Numbered from the stretch's first letter, positions 21,121 through 32,897 are shown. The stretch is 64,000 bases of DNA from Aspidapion aeneum (GCA_963576565.1 OY755047.1:22017171-22081170); one strand, 5' to 3'. Notes: generated by a model from the sequence alone, not told the origin. Numbers and translations: made by a program.

Positions 21121-22407
21121 CAGGGTTGGATGGGACAGGCGGTCAACCGGGCAAATGCTCGGTGGGCCGGTACAATTTAGGACCGGTTTAGCCGCAGGCC
21201 CGATGGACCTATTCCAAATTATTAATATTTATTTTTGTATATTTGACAAACGAACCAATTAAAACATTCAACATTTAAATTAAGAAAATCTGTATGTAGT
21301 AACTCCAGGCCTGCGTTACTCGTTTGATTGTTACAGTTACTTTTATATTAAAATAAGTATAATGTATCAAGGAGATAATGTAATAATGGCACTAACTTAT
21401 TAATATCTTTTTACATACAATAACAATATCGAGAAGACAAAATCGGGAGATTAAAAAATTTTTATAAAAATATTGTCAATTTTTTTTCTTATTTGTGTTG
21501 CTGTTGTAAAATCTCTTTTAACACACTTTGTTGACTATTTTGGTGGGGATTGATCCCCCTGATCTCCCCCTTCGGTACGGCCTTGCCAATATCTGATATC
21601 TTACTTGCGAAAGATCATTTTTGGTGCTAAAATACATAAAAAATCGATTAACCGATTGAAAAATCGGAATTGGTTTCATATTCCAATTAAGTAGATCATA
21701 GTTCCAATTGCAGCATCAAGTTCATTATTAAAAAAGTCGTTACCATTAAAATTAGCATACCTGCTCTGCCCCCGGTAGTTAAAAGGGCGCAAGTGACGAA
21801 AATGTGGTTCTGAAAAAAACGACTTCAAAGTTTTAATTGTTGATAAGGCAGTACTACAGTTACTGCTATTTGTTTTTTTAGTTTTGTTTTAAATTTTAGT
21901 ACATAGGACATGATGGAAAATCCGTCGAGACCAAAAACCTAAACTTGAAAAAAAATTACTTGCAGCCTTTTAATTACCGGGGGCAGTGTTGTTGTATGTT
22001 GAAATTTTGTACCTTGTTTTTTATGAGTTTTCATTTTGGGAAAAAATTAAATATTAAATATGTTAATAGGTAATTAGTGTAGAACATAAAACTTTACAAA
22101 AATATGTAGAGCAGTATCAAAGATATTAATAAAAAAGGAGATTTTCTGAAAGTCTTTAAACACCTTTTATCTCACAAGTTAGGATGTTTAGGACATGCAT
22201 ACATATGTTTATATGAAGTTTTTTTCTCAAAATGCAAATTATATCCTTTAAAATTAGCATATTATTTAATAACAAAACCTCCATAATATCAAAAACAAAA
22301 ATAACACAATATGGCTTCGTTTTCTTTGCCGTAAAATGTTTGTGCTAAAGCGAGGCCCGAATAAAAAAAATTGCCAGTGCCGGTTTGTTTGAGCCGATCC
22401 AACCCTG
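21121..22407. mobile_element. hAT-type non-autonomous element, 1287 bp, perfect 8-bp duplication
   Basis: CCCCTGAC occurs directly before (21113-21120) and after (22408-22415). The ends are CAGGGTTGGAT and the complement ATCCAACCCTG. An 8-bp duplication and CAGGG ends are hAT hallmarks. The interior holds no transposase I can see. A smaller element is nested at 21768-21990. Confidence 0.85.
21768..21990. mobile_element. Small inverted-repeat element nested in the hAT element
   Basis: Ends CTGCCCCCGGTAGTTAAAAG at the left and, in complement, CTGCCCCCGGTAATTAAAAG at the right. The terminus CCCCCGTTAGTTAAAAGGG also appears at about 5023. No clear flanking duplication. Confidence 0.65.
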
Positions 22408-22631
22408 CCCCTGACACCCCCTACGGGCCATAATGATAAAATTTTGTCACACGTAATGATTCAATACCCGAAGTCTATAATAAATTGCCACAAAAATTAA
22501 GCTTTTTCTAAATTTGCAACCATTAATTTTCTAAAATTGCTTGAACTTTAAAATTTCTAACCCTTATTTAGGGGCTTCCCCTAAAGATGAACATTTTTGT
22601 ATTCTGTGATATGTACCGACCCACTAAAATA

Positions 22632-23587
22632 CAGGGTTGCCAATTAAAAAGCGGGACAAATTAGGTAAATGCGTAAACACAAAAATGTAAAATAGATACT
22701 AAAAATTTACATCGATTTTAACATAAAGTTAGTGTAGGAGTCTTTTAGGAACCAAATGGTGTGTTTATTTATTTACGTTTCAAAAATACATTCAATAATT
22801 TAATTTTAAAATTTAAATGTTATACCTACCTATTTAAATTCAGTTGTATTTCAAACTTCCATTGTCTTCATTATATTTCGATTATCAAAATTCCATGCAT
22901 AATAAAATATATGATCTGTAATTTTTTTTAGTGATTTGTGAATTTTATTTAAAATAAACAAATATGAACGAACATATAATATGTATGTATAGACAAGAAA
23001 TATTTGCCCTACAATGAGAAAGTAACTTAAACGAAAAAGTAAAACAGTCCTCTTTGATTGTTTGTTGAAGTGTAAACTTCTTGAGGCACGTTTAGCACTT
23101 TTTGTGGGTACTGAATTGAACTAAGCCGTCACGCTCGGCTATGTAACGCTCATTCGGGTGAAGTCGGCTCGAGTCGACTAACTGTGAGAGGAACAGTCAG
23201 CAGAGCGATACGATGATGCAGATGAAGGCCACTCAGAGCAAGATTGACCAGAATAATTTATACCCAATTATAATTATGTAAATGTTATTACTTTGTCAAT
23301 ATAGAAAGCAAAAAAATCTTGTATTTCATATTATTAATTTCGCCTTGTTGAAGTTTACACTTCTGCAGTGTGGTCTTATGCACACACAATTTTTTTTAAA
23401 ATAAAATTTATAAGTTATCTATAAGAAGATACAGACAGGTAAAAAAATAGGACAGAAATGAAAAAAAAAGCGGGAAAATCGGGACAATTTGCATAAAAAG
23501 CGGGACTTTCATAGGATTTAAAAAAAGTGGGACCGAGCAACAAAAAGCGGGACCGTCCCCCCTACGGCGGGACGTCTGGCAACCCTG
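22632..23587. mobile_element. hAT-type non-autonomous element, 956 bp, perfect 8-bp duplication
   Basis: CTAAAATA flanks both sides (22624-22631 and 23588-23595). The ends are CAGGGTTGCCA and TGGCAACCCTG, followed inward by repeated AAAAGCGGGAC motifs on both sides. No ORF of note. Around 23065 and 23345 a GTTGAAGTGTAAACTTCTT-like phrase occurs twice in the same orientation and may mark another nested piece. Confidence 0.88.
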
Positions 23588-23750
23588 CTAAAATATCTTG
23601 AAAGGTCAAAATAAGATGCTGGCCCCTCGGCTGGCCCCTTCCAGCCCCTAGAAGCCGGATGCAAAGTATAAAATATACAAAATTAAGAAGTGGGCAACCG
23701 CAACCATTTGGTGCAAATATACTGACATAGAGAGCAGAATATAAAGTATT

Positions 23751-24329
23751 GTTCATACTCGTCTTAGTCTTTTGTTTTTGATTAGTCTTTGTCCTTTGAT
23801 TAGTCTTAGCTGTCTTAAACAAAATCGGCTGTTCATACTCGTCTTTTGTTTTTGATTAGTCTTAGTCATAACCCCCATAACTGAAAAAAAAATCAATTTC
23901 AATAAAAAGGCCCCTTTTCAAAAGTCTTTTTCTACACAAAACAATCTTATTTAACCTAATTTGTGCACGAAACACAGACAAGACACGAAAGAACAAAAGC
24001 GAAAAAGAAAATAAAAACAAATAAAATTTTGAGGTTATGTTGAGATTTTCTGTTAAAAAACATGATTAATGGCGGTAAATTCAAAATTTCGGCCGCGCGC
24101 TTGCGCTCTTCGGACGCCCTGTAAAAAAAAACAACAAATATCAGCTGATGTCTGTCACCCTTCTTAGTCGTTGTCCTAAGGATTGAAAATTGGCAAGACA
24201 AAGACTAATCAAAAACAAAAGCAAAAGCATTGTATGAACACTCCCATAAGAAACAGTGGTTTTAACTTTCTTATGACAAGACATATGACTAAACCAAGAC
24301 AAAAGACTAGTCAAAAGACAAGTATGAAC
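23751..24329. mobile_element. Inverted-repeat element with a doubled left end
   Basis: The terminus GTTCATACTCGTCTT occurs at 23751 and again at 23831, and its complement AAGACAAGTATGAAC closes the element at 24329. Related TTTTTGATTAGTCTT phrases and their complements fill both arms. The doubled end suggests two tandem or nested copies. No recognised ORF, although a run of open sequence lies at 23956-24332 on the minus strand. Confidence 0.6.
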
Positions 24330-24334
24330 CATCC

Positions 24335-25375
24335 ATAAGTCAATTAAGCTTTTTTATTACAAATGACAAAAAAATTTGCCCCTGCCTAGGGTGCATCGTT
24401 AACAGCTTCGATTTTTTTTATATGGCAGATCTGTGGGTAGTTGTATGACCTACCAATGTAATAAGATATATTTGTGGAGGTGCAGTAGTTTAGAATAATC
24501 TAAAAATACATTTTTCTTCCTTGTGTCATCTAGGGGCAAAATATATAATCTTTTTTGACAGCTAAAAATTTACTACGTGAAGGCCGATGTGCGTGCCAAG
24601 TTTTATTACTATAGCTTAAACCGTTTAGAATTGAAAACATATTTTAACACCCGAATTTTACTTTTTGACTGAGACCATATTTTGGGTCTGTTAACAGGGC
24701 AGGCAGTGTTGGTGGGATCATTCGTAATCGTCTAAAACAGGTGTTGTAAAATCTTCATCAAAAAACCCACGGACAAATTTTTGACTCTATGGCGCCGGAC
24801 TAAAATTAAATAAAAATTTAATGGCGATTTTTTACAAAAGCAATTTGATACTTAAACCAAACAAACATAATCATAAATTTTCTATCGGTTATTGTCCGGT
24901 TTATTGTCATTTTTAACCTAGTGCAAAAGAAAAGAGAACTTTCTCTAAATATGGCTAAAGAATGCCATAAAATTACATATTCAACTGTGTAATATTTTCA
25001 TTTAATTCACTCTTACGCTGTTTCCATTTTTAACCACAAACTTACTACATATTCTACAAGACTCATAACTAGTGTAATGTGGCGTTTTTTTTTGGAGAAA
25101 AAAAAATTCTGAAAAAAATTAAAGCTTTTGTAAATCTCCACATATTCTCGGCCAAAATCCTCCTTGAGCTTCGCTAGATATAAGGCCCCAAATGTTCTTA
25201 AAATTAGTTTTTTGTCATTCTTTCGAAAACTAATAACTTTAAAAAAAAAGTCACAAGTGAAAAAAGACGCAACATCATTCGGTCTATGCTATAAAATTAA
25301 GAAAAAACCTAAACTAACATTTTAAAAAATATTTTTAAAAAATATATGTTTTTTTATTTAATTTTTTTTAAATTT
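24335..25375. other. No recognisable gene
   Basis: AT-rich intron sequence; nothing recognised. Confidence 0.4.
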
Positions 25376-25382
25376 ATGTGTG

Positions 25383-25457
25383 GTCTTCAGTAGTTTAATG
25401 CTTAGAACGTTTGCGTACAGAGCAAGAGGTTCCGGGTTCGAGTCCTGGCCGAAGACA
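25383..25457 (+). tRNA. tRNA-like sequence (possible tRNA, pseudo-tRNA or SINE head)
   Basis: A 75-nt stretch folds as a cloverleaf: acceptor GTCTTC pairs with GAAGAC, anticodon stem TTGC pairs with GCAA around loop GTACAGA, and the T arm CCGGG-TTCGAGT-CCTGG is near perfect. GGTTCGAGTCC is a consensus B box. A T-rich run (CTTTTTTTCTT) follows, suited to Pol III termination. Reading the loop normally gives anticodon ACA (Cys, UGU), which is unusual in eukaryotes; the D arm is weak and the seventh acceptor pair is A-C. A decayed tRNA or a tRNA-derived SINE head is as likely as a working tRNA. Confidence 0.5.
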
Positions 25458-25469
25458 GAAAAACTTTTT

Positions 25470-26090
25470 TTCTTATTTTTCTTTCTTTAATTTCACTTGT
25501 TGTTTACTGAAAATTATGTTACAGAAGGGACAATATCTTTACATTTTAGCACTTGCCGTTGAAGCCAAATATATGTTACAACTTGTTTTTCAGCTGTGTT
25601 TAAGATTTAATGGTTTTGTTTAAGAAAATGTTTGCTTTTATTACTTTAATGAAGATATACGTAAGATAATCCACATTACAGAAAGGACTATACATTTTTA
25701 TTTTTCAAAGACAAAACGATTTATTATTAATAACTCAAAAATTCTCTGTTCTCTTCTGTTCATACAGAAACTCTAAGTTGTCACGTCAAATGAATTTTCT
25801 TTGGGTACAGATTGGCTGTTACCGCCTGGGATAGATTTTCTGTTTTTTATTAAATTTTCTACGTCTAGTTATGGTATCAAGTCTATGATTTAAACAGATG
25901 TAATAATTGATGTTTTTTGATTGTAAGATTACTTTAAAATTTCACTTTCAAACTTGCATTTAACATTGTAATATTATGGAGTCCACACTTAGATTTTCTT
26001 GTAGCTACCGTATTTTTATTAATTTGTTTAAAATAGATGGCCGTGGTTTAAATAAGTTAATTGATTGTAGTAAAATTTATTATGTTCTAA
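25470..26090. other. No recognisable gene
   Basis: AT-rich sequence downstream of the tRNA-like block; nothing recognised. Confidence 0.4.
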
Positions 26091-26094
26091 TGTC

Positions 26095-26935
26095 CTTGCC
26101 ATACGCAGTTACACTTTTGTGACTTTGACATGATATAAACATATTTCCTAACCAGAAGTACAGGGTGTCTCTAAAAGGTCTGTACAAAATCTTAGCACAT
26201 ATTCCTCAGGTCAAAATAAGTCGATTTAATGCAAATTACCTTAGTCCAAAATTGCTCCGTTTCTGAGATACAGAATGGTGAATTTAAAAATTAAAAATCG
26301 ATTTTACTTTAAAAATTGGTACTCGGGGGTTTTTTGAGATGCGAAACCTAAATAAGGACACTTTTTGACTGTGGCCATCAGAGGGCGCTTCACAATGCTC
26401 ATCTTATGGTTTAAAATGACCATAACTTTTTTCTCAGTATTTTTTTTCAACTTTTTTTGTTGATCGAATAATTTCCTGAACTTTTTTAAGCAAAAAAGGT
26501 ACTTTTGATAAAATCTCTAGGGTAAGCCGTTTCCGAGATATTTCCGTTTTTAGTGTTCAATGCCACAACGGTATATTGAAATTATTTTTGATCAAAAGAT
26601 TTTGCTGCTACCTTTAAGGATTAAATTTAGTCAGTAAATGAGTTATTAATTTTTTTTTGTCGTTTAGTCATTTTCGGTAGGTATCAGTCAATTTTTGGGA
26701 AAATAGTTTCACTTGGTTCAATTAAAATACTAAAAGCAACAAAAAAAAATCTGAAAAATGTCTTTGAGTTGTTTTTATCTGTGCGTTTTTTTTGTCAACC
26801 TACAGTCAGCATCTTTTTATTCAGAGACAATGACAATTTTACCTTTAATTTTATACCAACATGACATATTTACTATATTTCGGGTTAGGAAATGTCAAAG
26901 TCACAAAAGTGTAACTGCTTATGGCAAGGACAGTA
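26095..26935. mobile_element. Inverted repeat enclosing a truncated M2 element
   Basis: The arm at 26095-26155 (CCTTGCCATACGCAGTTACA, CTTTTGTGACTTTGACAT, TTTCCTAACC) is complemented at 26879-26935. Between them, after TA, an M2 mariner MITE starts at 26161 (CAGGGTGTCTCTAAAAGG) and follows the copy at 57131-57823 until about 26730, where the similarity stops and the right end is missing. Confidence 0.7.
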
Positions 26936-26939
26936 CTAT

Positions 26940-27480
26940 GCCTGGTTTTGCTTTGCTTACCCTCAGATGCACCGTAACAAGGCTTTGTTAATCCATTCTC
27001 CCTCTTTGTTGTTTTGTATGTGAGCAACAAGGATCTAATCGCGATTAACCAAGGATCATGGGTAACCTGTGATTCAAGTATTTTCTCAACAAGTGCAAAA
27101 AATCGGTTTTTCAAACGTCAAGTTTATCATTACTGTATCATTACTTAAAAATTTTAATACGATTTTAACGGAATGTTATTTTTCTATATCGCCACAGCTA
27201 TCTAGATAGGTAGGTACTTACTATTCCCTTTATACCAAAAGAAAAAACTGACTTTATTCTTTGTTTTTACCGCAATATTTCCACGTGTTTATTTTGTAAA
27301 CACATTTTTTTTAAATGCGGCCATAAAGGTAATTTTTACGTCAAACAAAATTCAGACAGAAATCCCCTTGTGAGGTTTCGCCAAGCTCGTGTAATAATAA
27401 CTTACAGGGGCGTCCCTTTTTTTACAATTACAAGCTTTTATTTAACTTCTCCTGTATGTATGTATGTATGTAATCAAATC
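26940..27480. other. No recognisable gene
   Basis: Nothing recognised apart from a short TATGTATGTATGTATG tract near 27453. Confidence 0.4.
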
Positions 27481-27489
27481 TTGCAACTC

Positions 27490-28140
27490 ATTTTTGAAAA
27501 ACTTCCAAACATCCGACTGACTTCAAATTTCGCATAGCGTCTTAGTTTCGATGACAATACAATAATGTGGCTTCATCGGGTACCTACCTCCCCCCTAACG
27601 TGGGGGTGGAGAGGGGGTAAAACTTTAATTTGTCCGATTTTAACCAAAATTGGTATCTGGGGGTTTTTGAGGATGAGAATTACGAATTTTTAAACAGATT
27701 ACAAAAATTCAATATGCCGGATTTAAAATGGACGATTTAATGTCAAGTTTTTCTGATTACTTTCAACTGACTTCCACGTATTCGATTCACATCAAATTTC
27801 GCATACCGTTATAGTTCCGATGACAATCCAATAATGTGGTATCACTGACTGCCTACTTCCCCCCTAACATGGAGGACGAAGAGGACGTAAAATTTTAGTT
27901 TGTCGGATTTTCACCAAAATTGGTATCTGAGGGTTTTTGAGGATGAGGATTACGAATTTTTGATCAGATTACAAAAATTCAATATGGCGGATTCAAAATT
28001 GACGATTTAATGACGAGTTTTTCTGATTACTTTCAACTGACTTCCACGTAGGTATCTGATTGATTTTAAAATTCACATGCTCTCCCGCTAAACAAGGGGG
28101 GGGCGTAGAAGAGGTAAGGCTTTAGTTTGTTCGATCTCGA
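27490..28140. repeat. Tandem repeat, ~280-bp unit, 2.3 copies
   Basis: Unit 1 (about 27490-27775) and unit 2 (about 27776-28050) share ATTCACATCAAATTTCGCAT-like, ACCAAAATTGGTATCTG, GGGTTTTTGAGGATGAG and GATTACTTTCAACTGACTTC blocks in order. A third, partial unit runs to about 28140. It is non-coding and probably an internal region of a larger mobile element. Confidence 0.8.
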
Positions 28141-28144
28141 CCAA

Positions 28145-28860
28145 AATGAATTAATTCTAGCGTATAATGATCATAATAATAACGAACAGTTTTAGGGATC
28201 GACAGGAAACAATATTGATGCGCTAGCTGAAATGCATAGACAAATCTAAAAATTAAAAAATAAATTTGGAAAAAAAAACTTTTTGAAAACAAGCTTTTAT
28301 AACATGGACTAAAAAGCATAAAATAATTTTTTGAGTGTTCTTAGATCATAATAATAAAAGCGATGGGCGTATTTAATATTAGGTAAATGCCTTTCCATGC
28401 GCATTTGGTGGATCGTCCACAACCGATGATGGGCCGACTCTTCTTTTTCAATGTGACAAAATAAATCGACACACTGCCGGTCGCGGATGATCTGCCTAAT
28501 ATGAAGCAGGCGTAATAATGTCCATCCATATCAGAAAAATTTAAGGGTAGTTTGAGTAGGGCTGGGGTGGGTTGGGTTGGGTTAAATTGTCTACCCTTAC
28601 ATTTCTCTGCGATAATTTAATGAATTTATGAAAAATTATTTTATGATTTTTAGTCCATTTTATAAAAGCTTGTTTTCAAAAAGTTTTTTTTTTAATTTAT
28701 TTTTTATTTTACTCAACTGCAGCACGGCGAAAAGAAGGGTAATGTTTTTCGATTGTTGTATGTATGTAAGTAAATATGTATGTTTGTCTCACACTAGAGG
28801 CTAAACGGCTGGACCGATTTTGCTACTGATCCCGAAGGTCATATTTTTTTAAACAGGAAT
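28145..28860. other. Unassigned, with a weak inverted pair
   Basis: A phrase at 28255-28300 (TTTTTGAAAACAAGCTTTTA) is complemented at 28664-28690, giving an inverted repeat of about 400 bp around a segment with a telomere-unlike GGGTTGGGTT run near 28570. No gene seen. Confidence 0.4.
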
Positions 28861-28867
28861 CAACATG

Positions 28868-30177
28868 CCCACTAAACACAAAAACATTTTAATAGTGTCA
28901 AAATAATGTTTAATTTAAAAACATAAAGCTTAATAACCCGTTTTCTGACGTTAGAAAAATAATCTTATGCTTTTACAACGTTTTTTTAAAGTGTTTTTCG
29001 AACGTTAAAAAAATATTGATTTTTAACAGTGGAAAAGAAATATTTTTCTAACATTGAAAACTAAATGTTTTTTAAACAATGAAAAAATATATTTTTTCAA
29101 ATATCTCTAAAGATAAGGCAACATAAATAACGTAAATAAAATTCTTCTATTTTGGAAACGCAGGGCAGCAACAGTCTGTTGAGGTTTTCGTGAACTCGAC
29201 ACTCAGTAAAGGAAATTCGGATCCGTAGCTTCTGAAAATAAAATTTAAAATTCTATGTAAACAATAATTTTGTAGTAAGTGCCTCGCTACGAGGGCAAAC
29301 AATTCATGCTCAAGTGAATACAAGGCAAACAATTTCAAGGCGCGTATTTACTTTAGCACGAATGCAAACGAAGCATTCGTTTGGTTCCACTGCGAGGCTT
29401 GCGAATTCTGCCTCAAATGAATACGCGGCTTAAGGTCCGACGGCTAATCGTCCGCGGTGTATTGTCGCATTCCCTGTCTAATTACCTATGACGGTAGGTA
29501 TGCAATATTACATACAAAACAATTTTTTTACTTTTGTTTACTTTTCTTACCTAATTTTATGATGCTTCATTTAAATCACGGCATACAAATTTGTTGTTTT
29601 TTAACTATACCATCTTTTCCACACAACGTGTATATTCCTATCTAAATATGTATTCACTATCATTATTAATAACTGTGCTTTTAATTTACCATGTTTGTTT
29701 CTACAAAAGCTAAATATTTTAACGAAAATTGCACAAAGCGTATCTGCTACCGACTCGTATGAACTCGCAGCGAAACGCAATTAAAAATGGCGATGGTCCG
29801 TTCTGGTAGTGGAACTATGCGGCAGCACTCTCTATAGTATCATTTTGTTAATGTTTAAAAAACAAAACATTTATTAGCTTCATATATCTTAAATTCAACG
29901 TTAGAAATGAGATCTAGGAAAAACATTATAAAAATAACCATATATTGATGGTATTATTTTTAATGTTAATAAAATTATGTTTTTTTAAATATTGGTTTCT
30001 TAACGTTATTAAGAAATATATTTTTGGTAATGCTTTTACATGAAATTTTCGTTAGGATTTTCTACATGTTTTTTTAATGTCAAAAGTTGACTTAATTTTA
30101 ACACAAATTTGTGCTAGAAAAAAACATTTTTTTTTCATCATATATTTAACGTTTTTTACGATTTTGTGCTTAGTGGG
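28868..30177. mobile_element. DNA element with CCCACTAA...TTAGTGGG ends, ~1.3 kb
   Basis: The left end CCCACTAAACACAAAAACAT and right end ATTTTGTGCTTAGTGGG are inverted. Both sub-terminal regions are rich in repeated AAAACATTTTTTTAACGTT-like motifs, imperfect tandem units in both arms. The 30587-30782 block is a truncated reverse copy of its right end. No transposase recognised and no clear duplication. Confidence 0.65.
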
Positions 30178-30586
30178 TGGCGGTCTTCAGACGCCATTTT
30201 ATCACATTTTTTGCTTTTAATTTTAATACCCCAAAAGAGGGATTAACAGTATATTTTTACTCTCTGATGTGAATAAAACATTTTTTATTTCCTAGGGTGC
30301 AGAAAAAATATTGCACGAGATGTTTGTTTTTAAATGAGAGGCAGCAGGTTTTTCCTGTGCCTCAGGCAAGCAAAAAGTTAGGCACGCCCCTGCTACCCGT
30401 TAAAGTTAGCAGTGCTTACAATAACGTATTTTTAATAAGAAATTTCAAGATGGCCTTTTTTCCTGGAAATTGGAATGTCTAAAATTAGCAGTGTAATAAC
30501 TAAATTGGAAAATATGTGCGAAAAATTTTTATTTGCACAAATGCAAGTAGTGTTGCCGCGAGACGAAACGAGACGAGAAAAGACCC

Positions 30587-30782
30587 CCCACTAAGCACAA
30601 AATCGTAAAAAACGTTAAATAAATGTTGAAAAAAAATGTTTTTTTAGCACAAATTTGTGTTAAAATTAAGTTAACTTATGACATTAAAAAAACATGTTGA
30701 AAATCCTAACAAAAATTTCATGTAAAAGCATTACCAAAAATATATTTCTTAATAACATTAAGAAACCAATATTTAAAAAACC
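30587..30782. mobile_element. Truncated inverted copy of the 28868-30177 element
   Basis: From CCCACTAAGCACAAAATCG to about 30782 the sequence is the complement of 29975-30177 with few changes. The rest is absent. A CGAGACGAAACGAGACGAG-type block just before it (30552) recurs in reverse near 59270-59295. Confidence 0.75.
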
Positions 30783-30894
30783 ACCACTACCTACCTAAGG
30801 TGAAACAATTTATTCAAGAAAAGAACGTGTTTTCATTGTAGACAAATTTTTTTACCGTGTGGCAGGCATCAAAACTATAAAAACCAAAAATTTA

Positions 30895-31175
30895 TTAGTT
30901 AGGGTGGGGGTAGATTTCAAAAATTAGAGTTTACGTGAAAATATGGCGTGTGTGATATCAAACGAAAGGTAATTGAGTCCGGAGTTAAACAAAATACAGT
31001 TTAGTTTTTGTTTTTTTAAGGGTGGGGGTAAATTTAAAAAATTTGAGTTTAAGTCAAAACATGGCTTGTGTGGTATCAAACAAAAGGTAATTTAGTCTGG
31101 AGTAGAATAAGATATATTTCAGGTTTTAGTTTTATTAGCTCGCACGTACACTATAACTATAGTACCTAGTATGAG
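30895..31175. repeat. Two tandem units of the 7230-7935 repeat family
   Basis: Units at about 30900-31012 and 31019-31135 each run from GGGTGGGGGTA through ATATGGCGTGTGTG or ACATGGCTTGTGTG to AAAGGTAATT. The same phrases appear in reverse at 7230-7325 and 7615-7700. Confidence 0.7.
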
Positions 31176-31760
31176 CTTAGGGGCCCATATATTGGCAGAG
31201 TATTTTAAAAATGGTCAATAAACAAAAAATCTTGCTTGAAATAATTAATTAATTTTATTTCCAAAGTTAGGAAACACTCTGTATACCATTGCATCCCGTA
31301 TAAAACATAATTCCTTAACGCGCAAAAATTCAATTTTGCCTTTCGATCTCGGGACAATAAGTACATTTTTTTTTAATTTTTTTTATTTTCCGGGAAAAGT
31401 GTGCAAACACAAAATGTCGATGAAAATTTCCCACGGTTTTCCTTCTTGATTGAACAATCTACCTTTGTGTGTACTGGTTAAATAAAATCATTCATTTTCT
31501 ATTGTTGACTATGTGACATTAGAGGCTTATTGGAAATTAGAAAATAAGGCTAAGAGTAATAAGGCAACAACTTTATTTAAAAACACATTTTGTCGAGATT
31601 TTAAAAAGGATAGAATTAGATCCCGACGATAGATTTGTTCGAATGCAGTGCGCATCCTGACCTTTGCCGTATAAAACCCATTTTTTTTCTCAGTGCAGAT
31701 AGAAGTATACACTTCACAAGAGAACAACGCTATCGGTGTAGGGAGGGGGTGATGGATTTG
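31176..31760. other. No recognisable gene
   Basis: Nothing recognised on the + strand; a 121-codon frame on the minus strand (31527-31892) overlaps the Penelope element in antisense and is taken as a shadow. Confidence 0.4.
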
Positions 31761-31764
31761 TTGT

Positions 31765-32830
31765 AGCTCTGTCTCCGTAACTCTCACTTTCAAGTGAAAG
31801 ATAATTTTTACGCGCAAAATGATGGACTTCCAATGGGTTTGGCTCTTTCGCCAGTGGTAGCAAACATCTACATGGAGTGGTTCGAGGACCATGCGATCAA
31901 TACAGCAAGAGTCAAACCAAAACTATGGCTACGATACATGGATGACACATTTATTATATGACCGGAAAATGATGACGAACTACGGCCTTACCTTTTTTGG
32001 ATGTTCTTGTCAAACGATTAGACAGAAACATTCAGACCACTGTATATAGAAAACCTGCACATACGGGACAGTACCTAAATTTTAAGTCTAATCATTATGT
32101 TGCTACAAAACAAGAAGTTATAAGAACTTTGTATTTGAGAGCCGTAAATATTTGTAGTAATAATGAAGAATTAACCACATAAATTAACAATATTAAAAAG
32201 GACTTACAACAGAATGGTTATTCCGAGAAATTAATAAACTCAACGATCTCTAAAATTAAAAACAAACCAAATATATCAAATTCTCAAAATAATAATCCTT
32301 TGGGTATTATTAACCTTCCATATGTTCAAGGGATTTCAGAAAACATAAGACGAATAGCCAAGCACTATAATATAAAAACAGTATTTTCTTCGGGAAATAC
32401 GATAAGGAGTTTTGTAACTAAAACAAAACCAGAAAATCCCTCAAATAATAGGAAATGTATTTACCAAATCCCGTGTGAATGTGGTAAAAATCATGTGTAG
32501 GTGAAACGAAACGCCCTCTTCAGGTTAGAGTAAATGAACATCAAAAAAGTACCCAATATTGAAAAATCCGGTTTAGCGGATCATGCATGGTCAAATGATC
32601 ACAGGATTCAGTGGTCAGAAGCTAAAGTTTTGCCAAAGGAGTCGCATTGGCAAAAACGAAAGTTTATTGAAGCTGCGTTTATAATGCAGAATAAAGAAGT
32701 TTTCAGTCAACTAAGCACGGACATACCAAACATATGGAAACTACTCCTTAAGGAAAACCGGCGTCTCAGGATTAAAAAAGGGGGCTGCCCGTCACACCTG
32801 ACTGCACACCAAGTAGTATAAGTAGAAGCC
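31765..32830 (+). pseudogene. Penelope-like retroelement (reverse transcriptase plus GIY-YIG nuclease), decayed
   Basis: Penelope-like elements couple a telomerase-related reverse transcriptase to a GIY-YIG endonuclease. Seen in order: FYAQNDGLPMGLALSPVVAN, LRYMDDTFII (catalytic YMDD), DVLVKRLDRNIQTTVYRKPA and HTGQYLNFKSNH (thumb side), RTLYLRAVNICSN, SENIRRIAKHYNIKTVF, then the nuclease: KCIYQIPCECGKNHVGETKR, PLQVRVNEH, SGLADHAWSNDHRIQW and KFIEAAFIM. The usual GIY tyrosines are partly changed. Stops (for example after DTFII and TT) and small deletions make it inactive. The N-terminal half is missing. A rearranged fragment is at 8265-8545. Confidence 0.88.
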
Positions 32831-32854
32831 TATAGACTAGATTGCTTAGTTTAT

Positions 32855-32897
32855 ACTTGAAAACGGTTAGAGATACTTACTAACCGAAACGTCGTGT
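32855..32897 (+). ncRNA. Degenerate hammerhead-like motif at the Penelope 3' end
   Basis: Just after the nuclease region, CGGTTAG (32864-32870) and CTAACCG (32880-32886) form a 7-bp stem, followed by GAAAC and then GTC. In hammerhead ribozymes the strand before this stem reads CUGANGA; here it is CTTGAAAA, so the catalytic core is not intact. Penelope-like elements are known to carry hammerhead motifs in their terminal repeats, which makes a relic the best reading. Confidence 0.45.

Noticed and set aside
28560..28590. GGGTTGGGTTGGGTT as a telomere-type repeat
   Set aside because: Only a few irregular units; not the TTAGG array of insects.
31527..31892. 121-codon open frame on the minus strand
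   Set aside because: It is largely antisense to the Penelope reverse-transcriptase region and has no motif of its own.
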